From assembly GCF_004768545.1 (NCBI RefSeq), contig NZ_CP038635.1, forward strand, positions 3,187,501-3,251,500: DNA of 64,000 bases, written 5' to 3'. The notes beneath the pieces were generated by a model. It did not search any database, had not been told where the DNA came from, and saw nothing but the letters and a program-made list of their open reading frames with translations. Below are positions 19,577 to 28,314 of this stretch, piece after piece (position 1 is the stretch's first letter; every line of letters begins with the position of its first letter). A program made the position numbers and the translations under genes. This stretch comes from Cupriavidus oxalaticus (GTDB taxonomy: Bacteria; Pseudomonadota; Gammaproteobacteria; Burkholderiales; Burkholderiaceae).

Positions 19577-20581
19577 TCAGGCACGATTGACGTCGACCAC
19601 CACGCGGCCGCGCATGCCGCCTTCCACGATCCTGCGGCCGGCGTCGATCGCCTCGGCCAGCCCGATCTCGCGCGTGATCGCGTTCAGGCGATCCGGCTCC
19701 AGGTCGCTCGCCAGCCGCTGCCACGCGCGCTCGCGCAGCGGCATGGCCGCCATCACGCTGTCGATGCCGTGCAGCGTAACGCCGCGCAGGATGAACGGCG
19801 CCACCGATGCCGGGAAGTCCATCCCCTGCGCCAGCCCGCACGCCGTCACCACGCCGCCGTAGTGCACCTGCGCGCACGCGTTGACCAGGGTATGCGAGCC
19901 GACCGAATCCACCACCGCGGCCCAGCGCTCCTTCTGCAGCGGCTTGCCGGGCGCGCCAAGCTCGGCGCGGTCGATGACATCGGCAGCGCCCAGCGCCTTC
20001 AGGAAGTCGGCTTCATTGGTCTTGCCGGTCGACGCCACCACCTTGTAGCCCAGCTTGCTCAGCACCGCGATCGCGACCGAGCCCACGCCGCCGGAAGCGC
20101 CGGTCACCAGCACCTCGCCATCGCCGGGCTGCACCGGGCCGTTGACGCCGCCGCGCTCCAGCGCCAGCACCGACAGCATCGCGGTATAGCCGGCGGTGCC
20201 GATCGCCATGGCCTGGCGCGTGGTGAAGGCATCGGGCAGGCGCACCAGCCAGTCACCCTTCAGCCGCGCGCGCTGCGCCAGGCAGCCCCAGTGGGTCTCG
20301 CCCACGCCGTAGCCGTTCAGCACCACCTTGTCGCCGGCCTGCCAGCGCGCGCTGGACGATTCCAGCACCGTGCCGGCGCCGTCGATGCCCGCCACCATCG
20401 GCCACTTGCGCACCACCGGCGAGCGGCCCGTGATCGCCAGGCCGTCCTTGAAGTTGATGGTGGAGTAGTCCACGGCGACCAGCACGTCGCCATCGGCGGG
20501 CAACTGCGCTTCGTCTAGCGTGGCCAGATTGGCCTGGGTGGCGCCGTCGGCCTGGGTCAGCAGCAATGCCTGGAACGTCAT
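19577..20581 (-). CDS. acuI: NADPH-dependent acrylyl-CoA reductase-type oxidoreductase (YhdH/AcuI family)
   Basis: A 334-residue MDR-superfamily reductase without the zinc-binding cysteines of alcohol dehydrogenases. The signature includes DYSTINFKDGLAITG, the AGIDGAGTV loop, GTAGYTAM and the NADPH-binding VTGASGGVGSVAIAVL. This combination is typical of YhdH/AcuI, which reduce acryloyl-CoA to propionyl-CoA. The symbol is by family resemblance; the in vivo substrate here could be another short 2-enoyl-CoA. The start at 20581 has GGAGACACC upstream. The gene precedes the peptidase gene by 65 bases in the same direction. Confidence 0.85.
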   Translation of the reverse strand: MTFQALLLTQADGATQANLATLDEAQLPADGDVLVAVDYSTINFKDGLAITGRSPVVRKWPMVAGIDGAGTVLESSSARWQAGDKVVLNGYGVGETHWGCLAQRARLKGDWLVRLPDAFTTRQAMAIGTAGYTAMLSVLALERGGVNGPVQPGDGEVLVTGASGGVGSVAIAVLSKLGYKVVASTGKTNEADFLKALGAADVIDRAELGAPGKPLQKERWAAVVDSVGSHTLVNACAQVHYGGVVTACGLAQGMDFPASVAPFILRGVTLHGIDSVMAAMPLRERAWQRLASDLEPDRLNAITREIGLAEAIDAGRRIVEGGMRGRVVVDVNRA

Positions 20582-20640
20582 GGTGTCTCCTAGTCGCCTG
20601 GCGGCGATCGCTTGGGAATGAGGGGAATGCGGAAAGCAGA

Positions 20641-20662
20641 ACGGCCGGACAAGTCCGGCCGT
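20641..20662. terminator. Perfect palindrome downstream of dsbC
   Basis: ACGGCCGGAC (20641-20650) and GTCCGGCCGT (20653-20662) are exact inverted arms separated by AA. It lies 31 bases beyond the dsbC stop, on the side where its transcript ends, and upstream of the acuI-type gene. T-richness after the stem on the minus strand is modest (TCTGCTTTCC), so it is a probable terminator of imperfect type. Confidence 0.65.
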
Positions 20663-20692
20663 CGATCAAGCCGGGACGGGGCCGGCGCGCGC

Positions 20693-21451
20693 TTATTTCT
20701 TGATGCTGGCGAGCTTCTTCTCCAGCGTGGCCACGTCGGCCGCGCCCGGGATACGGGTGCCATCCATGAAGAACACTGCCGGCGTGCCGGTCACGTTCAT
20801 GCTATGGCCCAGCGCCAGGTTTTCCTGCAACGGCGTCTGGCAGCTGCCGTTGCCGGTCAGCGCGACCTGCTTGAGCATCCAGTCGCGCCACGCCTTGGTG
20901 CGGTCGGCCGCGCACCAGACCTGCTTGGCCTTGGTTTCCGAGTCGGGCGACAGCACCGGGTACAGGAAGGTGTACACGGTGATGTTGTCCATCTGCTGGA
21001 AGGTCTGCTCGATGCGCTTGCAGTAGCCGCAGTTCGGGTCGGAGAACACCGCGATCTGGCGGCTGCCATCGCCCTTGGTCCACTTGATCGCGCGCGCCAG
21101 CGGCAGGTCCGACCACTTGATGCGGTTGATCTCGGCCATCCGCTCTTCGGTCAGGTTGGTGCCGGTGCGGGTGTCGATCATCTCGCCGTTGAGGATGTAG
21201 CGGCCGGTGCTGTCGGTGTAGACCACCTGCCCGCCGATATTGGCCTCGAATAGCCCCGGCACCGGAGTCTTGCTGACACTTTTCACCTCGGCGCGGCCGC
21301 CCAGCACCTTCTGCAGCGACTCCTTGATGCGGTCGGTGCCGGGTTCACCCGCCGCCATGGCATGCAGGGCAAAGCCGGCCGCGGCCAGGCCGCCAACGAC
21401 GGCGGTGACGGTGGCGCTGCGGACAGGGTGGCGGCGCAGGAATTGGAACAT
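20693..21451 (-). CDS. dsbC: Periplasmic disulfide isomerase
   Basis: A 252-residue DsbC/DsbG-family thiol:disulfide interchange protein. A Tat-independent signal (hydrophobic about 13-33, cleavage near AMAAGEPG) leads into the dimerisation domain and then the thioredoxin domain with active site C141-G-Y-C144 in SDPNCGYCKR. A second cysteine pair (C180 and C204) and the cis-proline loop TGTPAVF (about 221-227) match DsbC. It rearranges wrong disulfides in exported proteins and is kept reduced by DsbD. The gene lies 55 bases downstream of the UbiH-like gene. Confidence 0.95.
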   Translation of the reverse strand: MFQFLRRHPVRSATVTAVVGGLAAAGFALHAMAAGEPGTDRIKESLQKVLGGRAEVKSVSKTPVPGLFEANIGGQVVYTDSTGRYILNGEMIDTRTGTNLTEERMAEINRIKWSDLPLARAIKWTKGDGSRQIAVFSDPNCGYCKRIEQTFQQMDNITVYTFLYPVLSPDSETKAKQVWCAADRTKAWRDWMLKQVALTGNGSCQTPLQENLALGHSMNVTGTPAVFFMDGTRIPGAADVATLEKKLASIKK

Positions 21452-21506
21452 GTGGACTCCAGGGGTGTTCGGTGATCGGGTGATCGTTCGGGGCGCGGTG
21501 GCGGCG

Positions 21507-22796
21507 TCAGCCGAGCGCGCGCCCGATCAGGAAACGCTTGAGCAGCGGCTGGCCGCCTACCGCGCGCATGCCGGTGTTGCGCACCACCCGCGCCACGCCG
21601 CCGGGCAGCGAGAACAGCCGGTGCAGCCCGTCGGTGGCCGCGGTCAGCGACAGCAGGTCGGTGGCGCGCGCGCGCTCGTAGCGGCGCAGCAGGCGCAGGT
21701 CGCCCTCGCTGCGGAAAGGTTCTTTGTCGGCCATCACGCGGCCAAGTTCCGCCACATCGCGCAGTCCCAGGTTCATGCCCTGCCCCGCCAGCGGGTGCAC
21801 CACGTGGGCGGCGTCGCCGACCAGCGCCACGTGCGGCTGCACGAACTGGTCGGCGCGCTGCAGCACCAGCGGGAAGCCCTGCGCCGGCGTCACGCAGCGC
21901 AACGTGCCGAACTGGCTGCCAACCGCGCCGGCGGCGCCCTGCATCACGGTGGCGGCAAGCGCCTCGGGCGACAGCGCGAGCAGGTCGCGCGCGTGCGCTT
22001 CGTCTGCCGACCAGACCATCGAGACATGGTTGCCCGGCAGCGGCAGCATCGCCAGTACCTCGCCGTTGGCAGGCTCTTCGTCGGCCATCAGCTTTTCCGG
22101 CGCGCCCAGGAACCACTGCCAGGCGGTCTCGTGGTGCGGACGCTCGCAGGCAAAGTTGGCGACCACGCCAAGCTGGCGGTACTTGCGCGTGCTGACGCCG
22201 ATATGGCACTGCTGGCGCAGCCACGAGCGCGCGCCGTCGGCGCCGATCGCCAGCGCCGTGCGCAGCTTGTTGCCGTTGTCCAGCGTCAGGGTAATGCCCT
22301 CCGGATCGCGCTCGCATACGGTGGCGGTGCCGTCATGCCAGGTCACCTGGTGCTGGAAGCCTAGCGCGGTGTCGAGCGCGCGCTCGACATGGCCGGATTC
22401 GATGATCCACGCCAGTTGCGGCACCGCCGCGGCGTACGCGGAGAAATGCAGGTCGCCGTCCAGGCTGGGCGAGGTCTCGGCGGCGCTGACGTCGCCAAAG
22501 ACACGCATGTCGCGCACCGGCTGGATGCGAGCCGGGTCCAGCGCCTCCCACACGCGCATCCGCTCCAGCAGCGCCTGCGAGCTGGCGGAGAAGGCATAGA
22601 TACGGCTGTCCCAATCCTCGGCTGGCGCGCGGCCGACGCCGCGGGGCGGCTTCGGCGCCACCAGCGCCACGTCCATGCCCTGCTGGGCCAGCAACAAGGC
22701 ACAGGACTTGCCGACGATGCCGCCGCCGACGACGGCCACCTGGAAAGCGGAAGAATTGCGCGCAGCGGTGCGCGCGGACGCGTGGGATCGGGTCAT
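21507..22796 (-). CDS. UbiH/UbiF/VisC-family FAD-dependent hydroxylase
   Basis: A 429-residue flavoprotein monooxygenase of the ubiquinone-biosynthesis hydroxylase family. The dinucleotide motif GGGIVGKSCALLLA is near residue 24, ADGARSWLRQ is the DG motif, and the second FAD motif GDAAHVVHPLAGQGMNLGLRD is fully conserved. Such enzymes hydroxylate the ring of a polyprenyl-phenol at the membrane. The position hydroxylated (UbiH, UbiF or UbiI type) cannot be told by eye. An N-terminal stretch of about 20 residues before the first strand is Ser/Arg-rich and may be over-called. It is first in a minus-strand run with dsbC. Confidence 0.88.
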   Translation of the reverse strand: MTRSHASARTAARNSSAFQVAVVGGGIVGKSCALLLAQQGMDVALVAPKPPRGVGRAPAEDWDSRIYAFSASSQALLERMRVWEALDPARIQPVRDMRVFGDVSAAETSPSLDGDLHFSAYAAAVPQLAWIIESGHVERALDTALGFQHQVTWHDGTATVCERDPEGITLTLDNGNKLRTALAIGADGARSWLRQQCHIGVSTRKYRQLGVVANFACERPHHETAWQWFLGAPEKLMADEEPANGEVLAMLPLPGNHVSMVWSADEAHARDLLALSPEALAATVMQGAAGAVGSQFGTLRCVTPAQGFPLVLQRADQFVQPHVALVGDAAHVVHPLAGQGMNLGLRDVAELGRVMADKEPFRSEGDLRLLRRYERARATDLLSLTAATDGLHRLFSLPGGVARVVRNTGMRAVGGQPLLKRFLIGRALG

Positions 22797-22974
22797 GGCT
22801 GGATTATAGCCACGTCACTCCGGGGCCCTTCGGGCGCGGCCGGTCATTATTTCCTCAGGTCATTAGGCATATGACAAAACTGTCGGTGCGTGGGTCAAAG
22901 TTCGGAAACGCACAGCCTATATTGAAACGAATTGTTTCTGACCGGGGACGAACCACCTGAAGGGAGGTGGAGCA

Positions 22975-23232
22975 ATGAAGAGGGCGCTTTGGATTGCCGC
23001 GGTTGGTATCGCGGTTGCAGGGGGATCGGCATTCGGAGGCACGACTGGCCCGCGGGACGTTTATACCGACGGCGCCAAGGTCTCCAAGTTCGATGTGTAT
23101 TCGGATGGAGCACGGTCAATCGACCGGCGGGATGTATTCCTGGATGGTGCAAGGGCAATCGACAGGCGCGACATGTTTACGGACGGCGCCAAGACGACGG
23201 ATAAGCGGGACCAGTTCACGGACGGCGCATGA
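22975..23232 (+). CDS. Small exported protein of tandem D-x-[YF]-x-D-G-A repeats
   Basis: An 85-residue protein: signal peptide (about 1-22, ALWIAAVGIAVAGGSAFG) and then five consecutive copies of a 12-13-residue unit beginning DVYTDGAK, DVYSDGAR, DVFLDGAR, DMFTDGAK and DQFTDGA. Each unit has acidic, aromatic, DGA and basic positions; the last is cut after DGA by the stop. GGGAGGTGGAGC gives a very strong ribosome site. An imperfect dyad (GAAAC-GAATT-GTTTC, 22924-22938) lies upstream and an excellent terminator downstream, so it is a single-gene unit. I recognise the repeat style as occurring in Cupriavidus-like bacteria but know no established function. Confidence 0.78.
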   Translation: MKRALWIAAVGIAVAGGSAFGGTTGPRDVYTDGAKVSKFDVYSDGARSIDRRDVFLDGARAIDRRDMFTDGAKTTDKRDQFTDGA

Positions 23233-23272
23233 ACGTCGTGAACCTCGATTGAGCGGAAGCGGCGCTCACGCA

Positions 23273-23305
23273 ACGGCCAGGAAGACTTTCCTGGCCGTCT
23301 TGTTT
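23273..23305 (+). terminator. Rho-independent terminator of the DGA-repeat gene
   Basis: ACGGCCAGGAA (23273-23283) pairs with TTCCTGGCCGT (23288-23298), an 11-base-pair perfect stem with a GACT loop, followed by CTTGTTTT. Confidence 0.9.
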
Positions 23306-23526
23306 TATATGCGGGTGGAACGGCGACCGGCCAGCAACCCGGAGGCCCGATAGGGTTACAATTGCCGTTTTCCGTGGCAGACCCCGTATAGCCGTCGAGC
23401 CCGCGCTCGATGTGACGTGTTTGTCTCGTCCGATGCAGTCCCGCCACTGGCCCCGCCAGGCGCCCGTCGCCAGCCCGCCCGGCACCGGACCGCATCCTGC
23501 AAACCCTTGATTTCTAAGACAAGACC

Positions 23527-24618
23527 ATGAGCCTCAAATGCGGCATCGTCGGCCTGCCCAACGTCGGCAAGTCCACGCTGTTCAATGCCCTGACCAAGGC
23601 CGGCATCGCCGCCGAAAACTATCCGTTCTGCACGATCGAGCCCAATGTGGGCGTGGTCGAAGTGCCGGATCCGAGGCTCGCCAGCCTGGCCGAGATCGTC
23701 AGGCCTGAGCGCATCCTGCCGGCCACGGTCGAGTTCGTCGACATCGCCGGCCTGGTCGCGGGCGCTTCCAAGGGTGAAGGCCTGGGCAACCAGTTCCTGG
23801 CCAATATCCGCGAAACCGATGCCATCACCCACGTGGTGCGCTGCTTCGAAGACGACAACGTGATCCACGTGGCCGGCAAGGTCGATCCGCTGTCGGACAT
23901 CGAGGTCATCAACACCGAACTCGCACTGGCCGACCTGGCCACCGTGGAAAAGGCCCTGGCCCGCTATATCAAGCCGGCCCGCGCCGGCGACAAGGAAGCG
24001 CAGCGCCTGGTCGCCGTGCTGGAAAAGGCGCAAGCCGTGCTCGACCAGGCCAAGGCCGTGCGCACCCTCGACCTGGCCCCGGAAGAATGGGACGCCATCC
24101 GTCCATTCTGCCTGATCACCGCCAAGCCGACCATGTATGTCGCCAACGTGCGTGAAGACGGCTTCGAGAACAACCCGCACCTGGACGCGGTGCGCGAGTA
24201 CGCCAAGCAGACCAATTCGCCGGTGGTAGCCGTGTGCGCCGCCATCGAAGCCGAGATCGCCGACCTGGACGACGCCGACAAGGCCGAATTCCTGGCCGAC
24301 CTGGGCATGGAAGAGCCGGGCCTGGACCGCGTGATCCGCGCCGGCTTCAAGCTGCTTGGCCTGCAGACCTACTTCACTGCCGGCGTGAAGGAAGTGCGCG
24401 CCTGGACCATCCATGTCGGCGACACGGCGCCCAAGGCGGCCGGCGTGATCCATACTGACTTCGAACGCGGCTTTATCCGTGCGCAGACCATTGCCTTCGA
24501 CGACTACATCTCGTTCAAGGGCGAGACCGGCGCCAAGGAAGCCGGCAAGATGCGGGCGGAAGGCAAGGAATACGTGGTGAAGGATGGGGATGTGCTGAAC
24601 TTCCTGTTCAACGTCTGA
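23527..24618 (+). CDS. ychF: Redox-regulated ATPase YchF (OLA1 family)
   Basis: A 363-residue Obg-like P-loop protein, the usual size. The G1 motif is [14 protein letters not shown] at about 8-21, G3 is [22 protein letters not shown], and the C-terminal TGS domain is visible from [11 protein letters not shown] to [10 protein letters not shown]. The family prefers ATP over GTP because the NKxD motif is altered to NxxE-like; here [12 protein letters not shown] occupies that region. YchF binds ribosomes and modulates oxidative-stress responses. It is followed by a classical bidirectional terminator. Confidence 0.97.
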   Translation: MSLKCGIVGLPNVGKSTLFNALTKAGIAAENYPFCTIEPNVGVVEVPDPRLASLAEIVRPERILPATVEFVDIAGLVAGASKGEGLGNQFLANIRETDAITHVVRCFEDDNVIHVAGKVDPLSDIEVINTELALADLATVEKALARYIKPARAGDKEAQRLVAVLEKAQAVLDQAKAVRTLDLAPEEWDAIRPFCLITAKPTMYVANVREDGFENNPHLDAVREYAKQTNSPVVAVCAAIEAEIADLDDADKAEFLADLGMEEPGLDRVIRAGFKLLGLQTYFTAGVKEVRAWTIHVGDTAPKAAGVIHTDFERGFIRAQTIAFDDYISFKGETGAKEAGKMRAEGKEYVVKDGDVLNFLFNV

Positions 24619-24634
24619 GCCAGCCCCCGACGCC

Positions 24635-24662
24635 AAAAAACCCGCGATTTCGCGGGTTTTTT
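24635..24662. terminator. Bidirectional rho-independent terminator after ychF
   Basis: AAAAAA (24635-24640), CCCGCG (24641-24646), ATTT loop, CGCGGG (24651-24656), TTTTTT (24657-24662). With A runs on one side and T runs on the other it can end both ychF and the opposing minus-strand operon that finishes at 24698. Confidence 0.95.
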
Positions 24663-24697
24663 GTTTTCTGCCGGGCGCGGGGGAACCGCCCGCCGCT

Positions 24698-25195
24698 TCA
24701 CAGCTTTTCCATTTCCTTCCCCCGCAGCCCCACCAGCAGCGCCTGGCCGTCCGCCCCCACGCGGAACTCCCCGTACATGGCCTGGGCAAAGCGCTCGCCC
24801 TGCCCCTCCTGGAAGAAATACGCATCGGTCGACACCTGCACCTGCGCCCCGCCCCAGCGCGACCGCGCCGCCTGGAAGCGCAGCAACTGCTCGCCCACGC
24901 CCAGCGGCCCGCCGTCATGCAGCCGCACGAAGCTGGCCACGCCCTGCGCGTCGCGCCGGATCACCGCCACGCCGTCGCGCGGCGGGCGCTGCGCCGGCCC
25001 CTGCGCCGTGCGGATCTGGTTGCCGATGGCGAAGTTCAGCGCCATGTAGTCGCCCTGCATCAGCGATCGCGGATCGACCGGCGCGAGCCGCAGCAAGACG
25101 GTGTCGCCGCGTGCCAGCAGCGTTTCTTTGCCGGCGATGCCGGCGGCGGCCAGCGCCAGGGTCAGCGCCCAGGCGGTCACGATCCAGCGCTTCAT
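24698..25195 (-). CDS. GDYXXLXY-domain membrane-anchored protein
   Basis: A 165-residue protein with one N-terminal hydrophobic segment (about 4-22) and the family signature GDYMALNF at residues 48-55, where the last tyrosine of the consensus is Phe. The remainder is probably periplasmic. It belongs to a little-studied family that is regularly encoded beside DUF4401 and DUF2157 proteins, exactly as here. Its start overlaps the DUF4401 gene by four bases. Function is unknown; nothing in the sequence points to an enzyme. Confidence 0.85.
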   Translation of the reverse strand: MKRWIVTAWALTLALAAAGIAGKETLLARGDTVLLRLAPVDPRSLMQGDYMALNFAIGNQIRTAQGPAQRPPRDGVAVIRRDAQGVASFVRLHDGGPLGVGEQLLRFQAARSRWGGAQVQVSTDAYFFQEGQGERFAQAMYGEFRVGADGQALLVGLRGKEMEKL

Positions 25196-26310
25196 GCGAA
25201 CTCCTTGCCGGTGCGACCGCGCAGCAGCCAGTGGCGCCCGGCCAGCAACAGCACACCCGCCGCTGCCAGCGTGACGGACTTGGCCGGCAGGGTCCAGTGC
25301 AGCGCGCTGTAGTACCAGACGAAGCCGACGGCAATGGCGGTGACGCCCAAGCCCATCCAGGCCATGGAAGCCCGGCGCAGGGCCAGTGCCAGCGCCAGCG
25401 CGCCGGCCACGACGGCAGGCGCCGCGGCCATCAGTGCGCCAAAGGCGAGCGTGCCGGCGAGCACTGCCGCCTGCATGGCGGAGCCAGTGGCCAGGCGGCG
25501 GCACTCGGCCAGGGAAAAGCCCGCCAGCACCAGCGTCAGCAGCGCGCCCCCCATCCAGTGCGCGACCGACAGCCGCCCCGCCTCCGGACCGAACAGCCAC
25601 GTCATCGGATGACTCATCCCGGTCACCACCAGCGCCATGGCGAGCGCGGCCAGCAGCGTGGCATCGGCGAGCGGCTCCAGCAGTGCATGCCGCCCCGCCG
25701 CGCACACGCGCGCCTCTGCCAGCGTGAAGGCGGTCACCAGCGCGCAGCCCAGCGGCGCCAGCCAGCCGAGCGTCCACGTCAGCGCGCGCCAGTCATCGGA
25801 GGATCCGTGCGGCAGGGCAAGATGCAGTGCGCCCGCCAGCCCGATCCACACGCCAAGCCCGCACAGCAGCCGGTGCAACCGGTTGGGCACCAGCAACACC
25901 AGCACGCCTTCGAACAGCGCGATGCCGGCCCAGAATCCGGCGGTCCCGGTCACGCGCGCAAAGCCAAGCGCCTCCACCAGCCCATACACCGCCATCCCCT
26001 GCCCGCACAGGCTGACCGCCAGCGCGAACTGGCTCGCCGCGATCCCGCCGCCACGCCAGTACAGCAACGCGGCCAGCGCGATCATGGCCAGCCCGGTCAC
26101 GGCCATGGCGATGCCGTTCTCGCGCGCGGCCACGAACACCGTCCCAACCAGGAACATCTGGAAAAACAAGGCGCCAAGCCAGCCGGCCGCGCCCATCAGG
26201 CAGCGCACCGCCCACGGCGCGTGGCTGTGCTCCGGGCATTCGCCCTGCACCGCGCCGCGCGCGGCCAGTTCCTGCCAGAGCCGTTGCTCGGTCTGCAAGG
26301 TGGTGCTCAT
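25192..26310 (-). CDS. DUF4401-type polytopic membrane protein
   Basis: A 372-residue protein made almost entirely of hydrophobic helices (about ten), with a short soluble N-terminus (MSTTLQTEQRLWQELAARG). The context and composition match DUF4401 proteins. It starts four bases inside the DUF2157 gene and ends four bases inside the GDYXXLXY gene, so the trio is translationally coupled. No transport, receptor or catalytic motif is visible. The function of the set is not established. Confidence 0.8.
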   Translation of the reverse strand: MSTTLQTEQRLWQELAARGAVQGECPEHSHAPWAVRCLMGAAGWLGALFFQMFLVGTVFVAARENGIAMAVTGLAMIALAALLYWRGGGIAASQFALAVSLCGQGMAVYGLVEALGFARVTGTAGFWAGIALFEGVLVLLVPNRLHRLLCGLGVWIGLAGALHLALPHGSSDDWRALTWTLGWLAPLGCALVTAFTLAEARVCAAGRHALLEPLADATLLAALAMALVVTGMSHPMTWLFGPEAGRLSVAHWMGGALLTLVLAGFSLAECRRLATGSAMQAAVLAGTLAFGALMAAAPAVVAGALALALALRRASMAWMGLGVTAIAVGFVWYYSALHWTLPAKSVTLAAAGVLLLAGRHWLLRGRTGKEFA

Positions 26311-27341
26311 GCCTGCTCCGGTTGGGCGCGCAGTTGAGCGCGATAAGCGCGCATCAGCCACGCCGCCGCGCCTGCGGCCAGGCCAATGGTGACCAGCCCG
26401 AGCAGCAGGAATGCGCCGAAGTCGCCCTTGCCCTCGAACAGCAGCTTGCCGAGTCCGGCCACCACCAGCACGATGCCGGTCAGGCAGGTCAGGCTCAGCA
26501 CGACGATATCGAAGGCGCGTTGCCGGTACCACCACGCCAGACCTGCCAGCACGGCCAGCGCAACCACGAATGATGCCGCATCGAAGCGGCTGTCGAACAG
26601 GCTGGTCAGGCCCAGCGAGCCGGCCTGCACGCAGGCCAGCGCAGCCAGCAGGCGGCTGCCGGTCTGTCCCCGGAAGCCCAGCCCGGACGCGCGGGCGGCC
26701 AGCAGGTGCCACAGCGCCAGTTGCAGCAGCACCGCCCCCAGCAACGCCAGCGTGGCGGTGCGCAGGTAGCGGCTGTCGAACAGCAGCGCAAACAGGCCTT
26801 CCATGCCGAAACGGATGCTGAAGTAGCGCAGCAGCGCCACGTTGCCGACCACCAGCACCAGCCACCAGTGCGGCGCAGCGCGCGCCGCCAGCGCCCACGG
26901 CACCGCCAGCAGCGCCCACAGCGCAAACAGCTGCCAGGCATCGGCGCCGGTCTGGTAGGTCTGGCCGATCACGGCGAGCAGCACGCCGGACAGCACCTGC
27001 GCGCCCCCGAGCGCGGCGCGGCCGGCGGCGTCGGCGGCGGGTCGCAGCCACGCGAACGCTGCCAGCACCGTGATGGCGGCGGCGAGCAAGCCAAATTTGG
27101 AGAACTTGTGCAGGTCTTGCCAGTTGAAGGCAAAGAAGACGATCACGCCGGCGCATAGCAGGGCGGTGCCCAGCGCCATCAGCGCCTGGTCGAGCCAGCG
27201 GCGCCAGTCGGTAGCGGCCGGCTCGGTGCGTGCCCAGGGGGCGGCGATCGCCTCGGCAGCCAGCCGTCCGCGTGCGCGCCAGTCGGCCAGCGCCCGGCGG
27301 ATGGCGCGCCGTTCGCCGTTTGCCACAGTGGAGGTTTGCAT
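26307..27341 (-). CDS. DUF2157-type polytopic membrane protein
   Basis: A 344-residue protein with a soluble N-terminal region of about 55 residues (ADWRARGRLAAEAIAAPW) followed by about ten membrane helices, the layout of DUF2157 proteins. The first helix pair includes ALLCAGVIVFFAFNWQDLHKFSKFG, where NW-D-LH-KF is the family's recognisable stretch. The ATG at 27341 follows a GAGG site on the minus strand; an extension to 27380 is possible. It heads the three-gene operon and is divergent from the nucleosidase gene at 27477. Confidence 0.82.
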   Translation of the reverse strand: MQTSTVANGERRAIRRALADWRARGRLAAEAIAAPWARTEPAATDWRRWLDQALMALGTALLCAGVIVFFAFNWQDLHKFSKFGLLAAAITVLAAFAWLRPAADAAGRAALGGAQVLSGVLLAVIGQTYQTGADAWQLFALWALLAVPWALAARAAPHWWLVLVVGNVALLRYFSIRFGMEGLFALLFDSRYLRTATLALLGAVLLQLALWHLLAARASGLGFRGQTGSRLLAALACVQAGSLGLTSLFDSRFDAASFVVALAVLAGLAWWYRQRAFDIVVLSLTCLTGIVLVVAGLGKLLFEGKGDFGAFLLLGLVTIGLAAGAAAWLMRAYRAQLRAQPEQA

Positions 27342-27476
27342 GCTCGCCCTTGCGTGCCCCGATGCGTGGGACTTTAGCAAAGCGCAGCCCGGGCCGCACC
27401 TTGCGGCGTGCCGGCGCTATGCCTGCCGCATGGGCGCCGGTATGCTCTGGGTTTCGCCTTCCACTCCGCCTGCCCC

Positions 27477-28265
27477 ATGACCCTGGGAATCCTTGCCGCC
27501 ATCCACGATGAAGTCGACGGCCTGGTGGCCGCGATGCGCCACGACGACAGCCGCGCCACGGTGCACACCATCGGCATGCGCGACTACTACGTCGGCAACC
27601 TGTACGGCCAGCCGTGCGTGCTGGTGCTGGCGCGCATGGGCAAGGTGGCAGCCTCGGCGACCACGGTCACGCTGATCCGGGAGTTCGGCGCCACCCAGGT
27701 GGTGTTTACCGGGCTGGCGGGCGGCGTCGGCGCCGACACCAATGTCGGCGACATCGTCATCGCGGACCGGACGATCCAGCACGACCTCGACGCGCGCCCG
27801 TTCTTCGGCCGCCATGAAGTGCCGCTGCTGGACCGCGCCGAGTTCCCGGCCGACCCGGCGCTGACCGCCGAACTGGAAGGCGCGGCCGCGGATTTCCTGC
27901 GCCTCGACCTGGGCGCCGACGTGCCGCCCGAGGTGCTGGCCCGCTTCGGCGTGGCCACGCCGGGGCTGCACAAGGGCATGATCGCCAGCGGCGACCAGTT
28001 TATCGGGGCCCCGGCTGCGGTGGCGGAACTGCGCGAGCGGCTGCCCGGCCTGCTGGCGGTGGAAATGGAAGGCGCCGCGGTGGCGCAGGTGTGCCATGAA
28101 TACGGCGTCCCGTACGCGGTCATGCGCACGGTGTCGGACCGGGCGGACGATACCGCCCATGTGGATTTCGCGGCATTCCTGAAGGAGGTGGCCAGCCACT
28201 ATTCCAATGGCGTGCTGCGCCGGCTGCTGGCCGCGCGGGCTGAAGCGGATCCCGTGCGCACCTGA
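27477..28265 (+). CDS. mtnN: 5'-Methylthioadenosine/S-adenosylhomocysteine nucleosidase
   Basis: A 262-residue purine-nucleoside-phosphorylase-fold hydrolase that removes adenine from MTA and SAH, recycling by-products of methylation and polyamine synthesis. The catalytic residues match the E. coli enzyme: Glu12 in AAIHDEV, the EMEGAAVAQV loop with its substrate-binding Glu, and the Asp in TVSDRADD. It is about 30 residues longer than E. coli MtnN, mostly through a segment around RLDLGADVPPEVLARFG. The ATG at 27477 gives MTLGILAA, aligning with the family start. Confidence 0.9.
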   Translation: MTLGILAAIHDEVDGLVAAMRHDDSRATVHTIGMRDYYVGNLYGQPCVLVLARMGKVAASATTVTLIREFGATQVVFTGLAGGVGADTNVGDIVIADRTIQHDLDARPFFGRHEVPLLDRAEFPADPALTAELEGAAADFLRLDLGADVPPEVLARFGVATPGLHKGMIASGDQFIGAPAAVAELRERLPGLLAVEMEGAAVAQVCHEYGVPYAVMRTVSDRADDTAHVDFAAFLKEVASHYSNGVLRRLLAARAEADPVRT

Positions 28266-28314
28266 CCAGGATCAAGCGGCGCGCAGATTCCAGGCCGCCG
28301 CGTCGGTTCTGTCC

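Noticed and set aside
25192..27399. One 735-residue fusion protein spanning DUF2157 and DUF4401
   Set aside because: The second half has its own ATG overlapping the first gene's stop, and the upstream half of this frame is the wrong frame for DUF2157.
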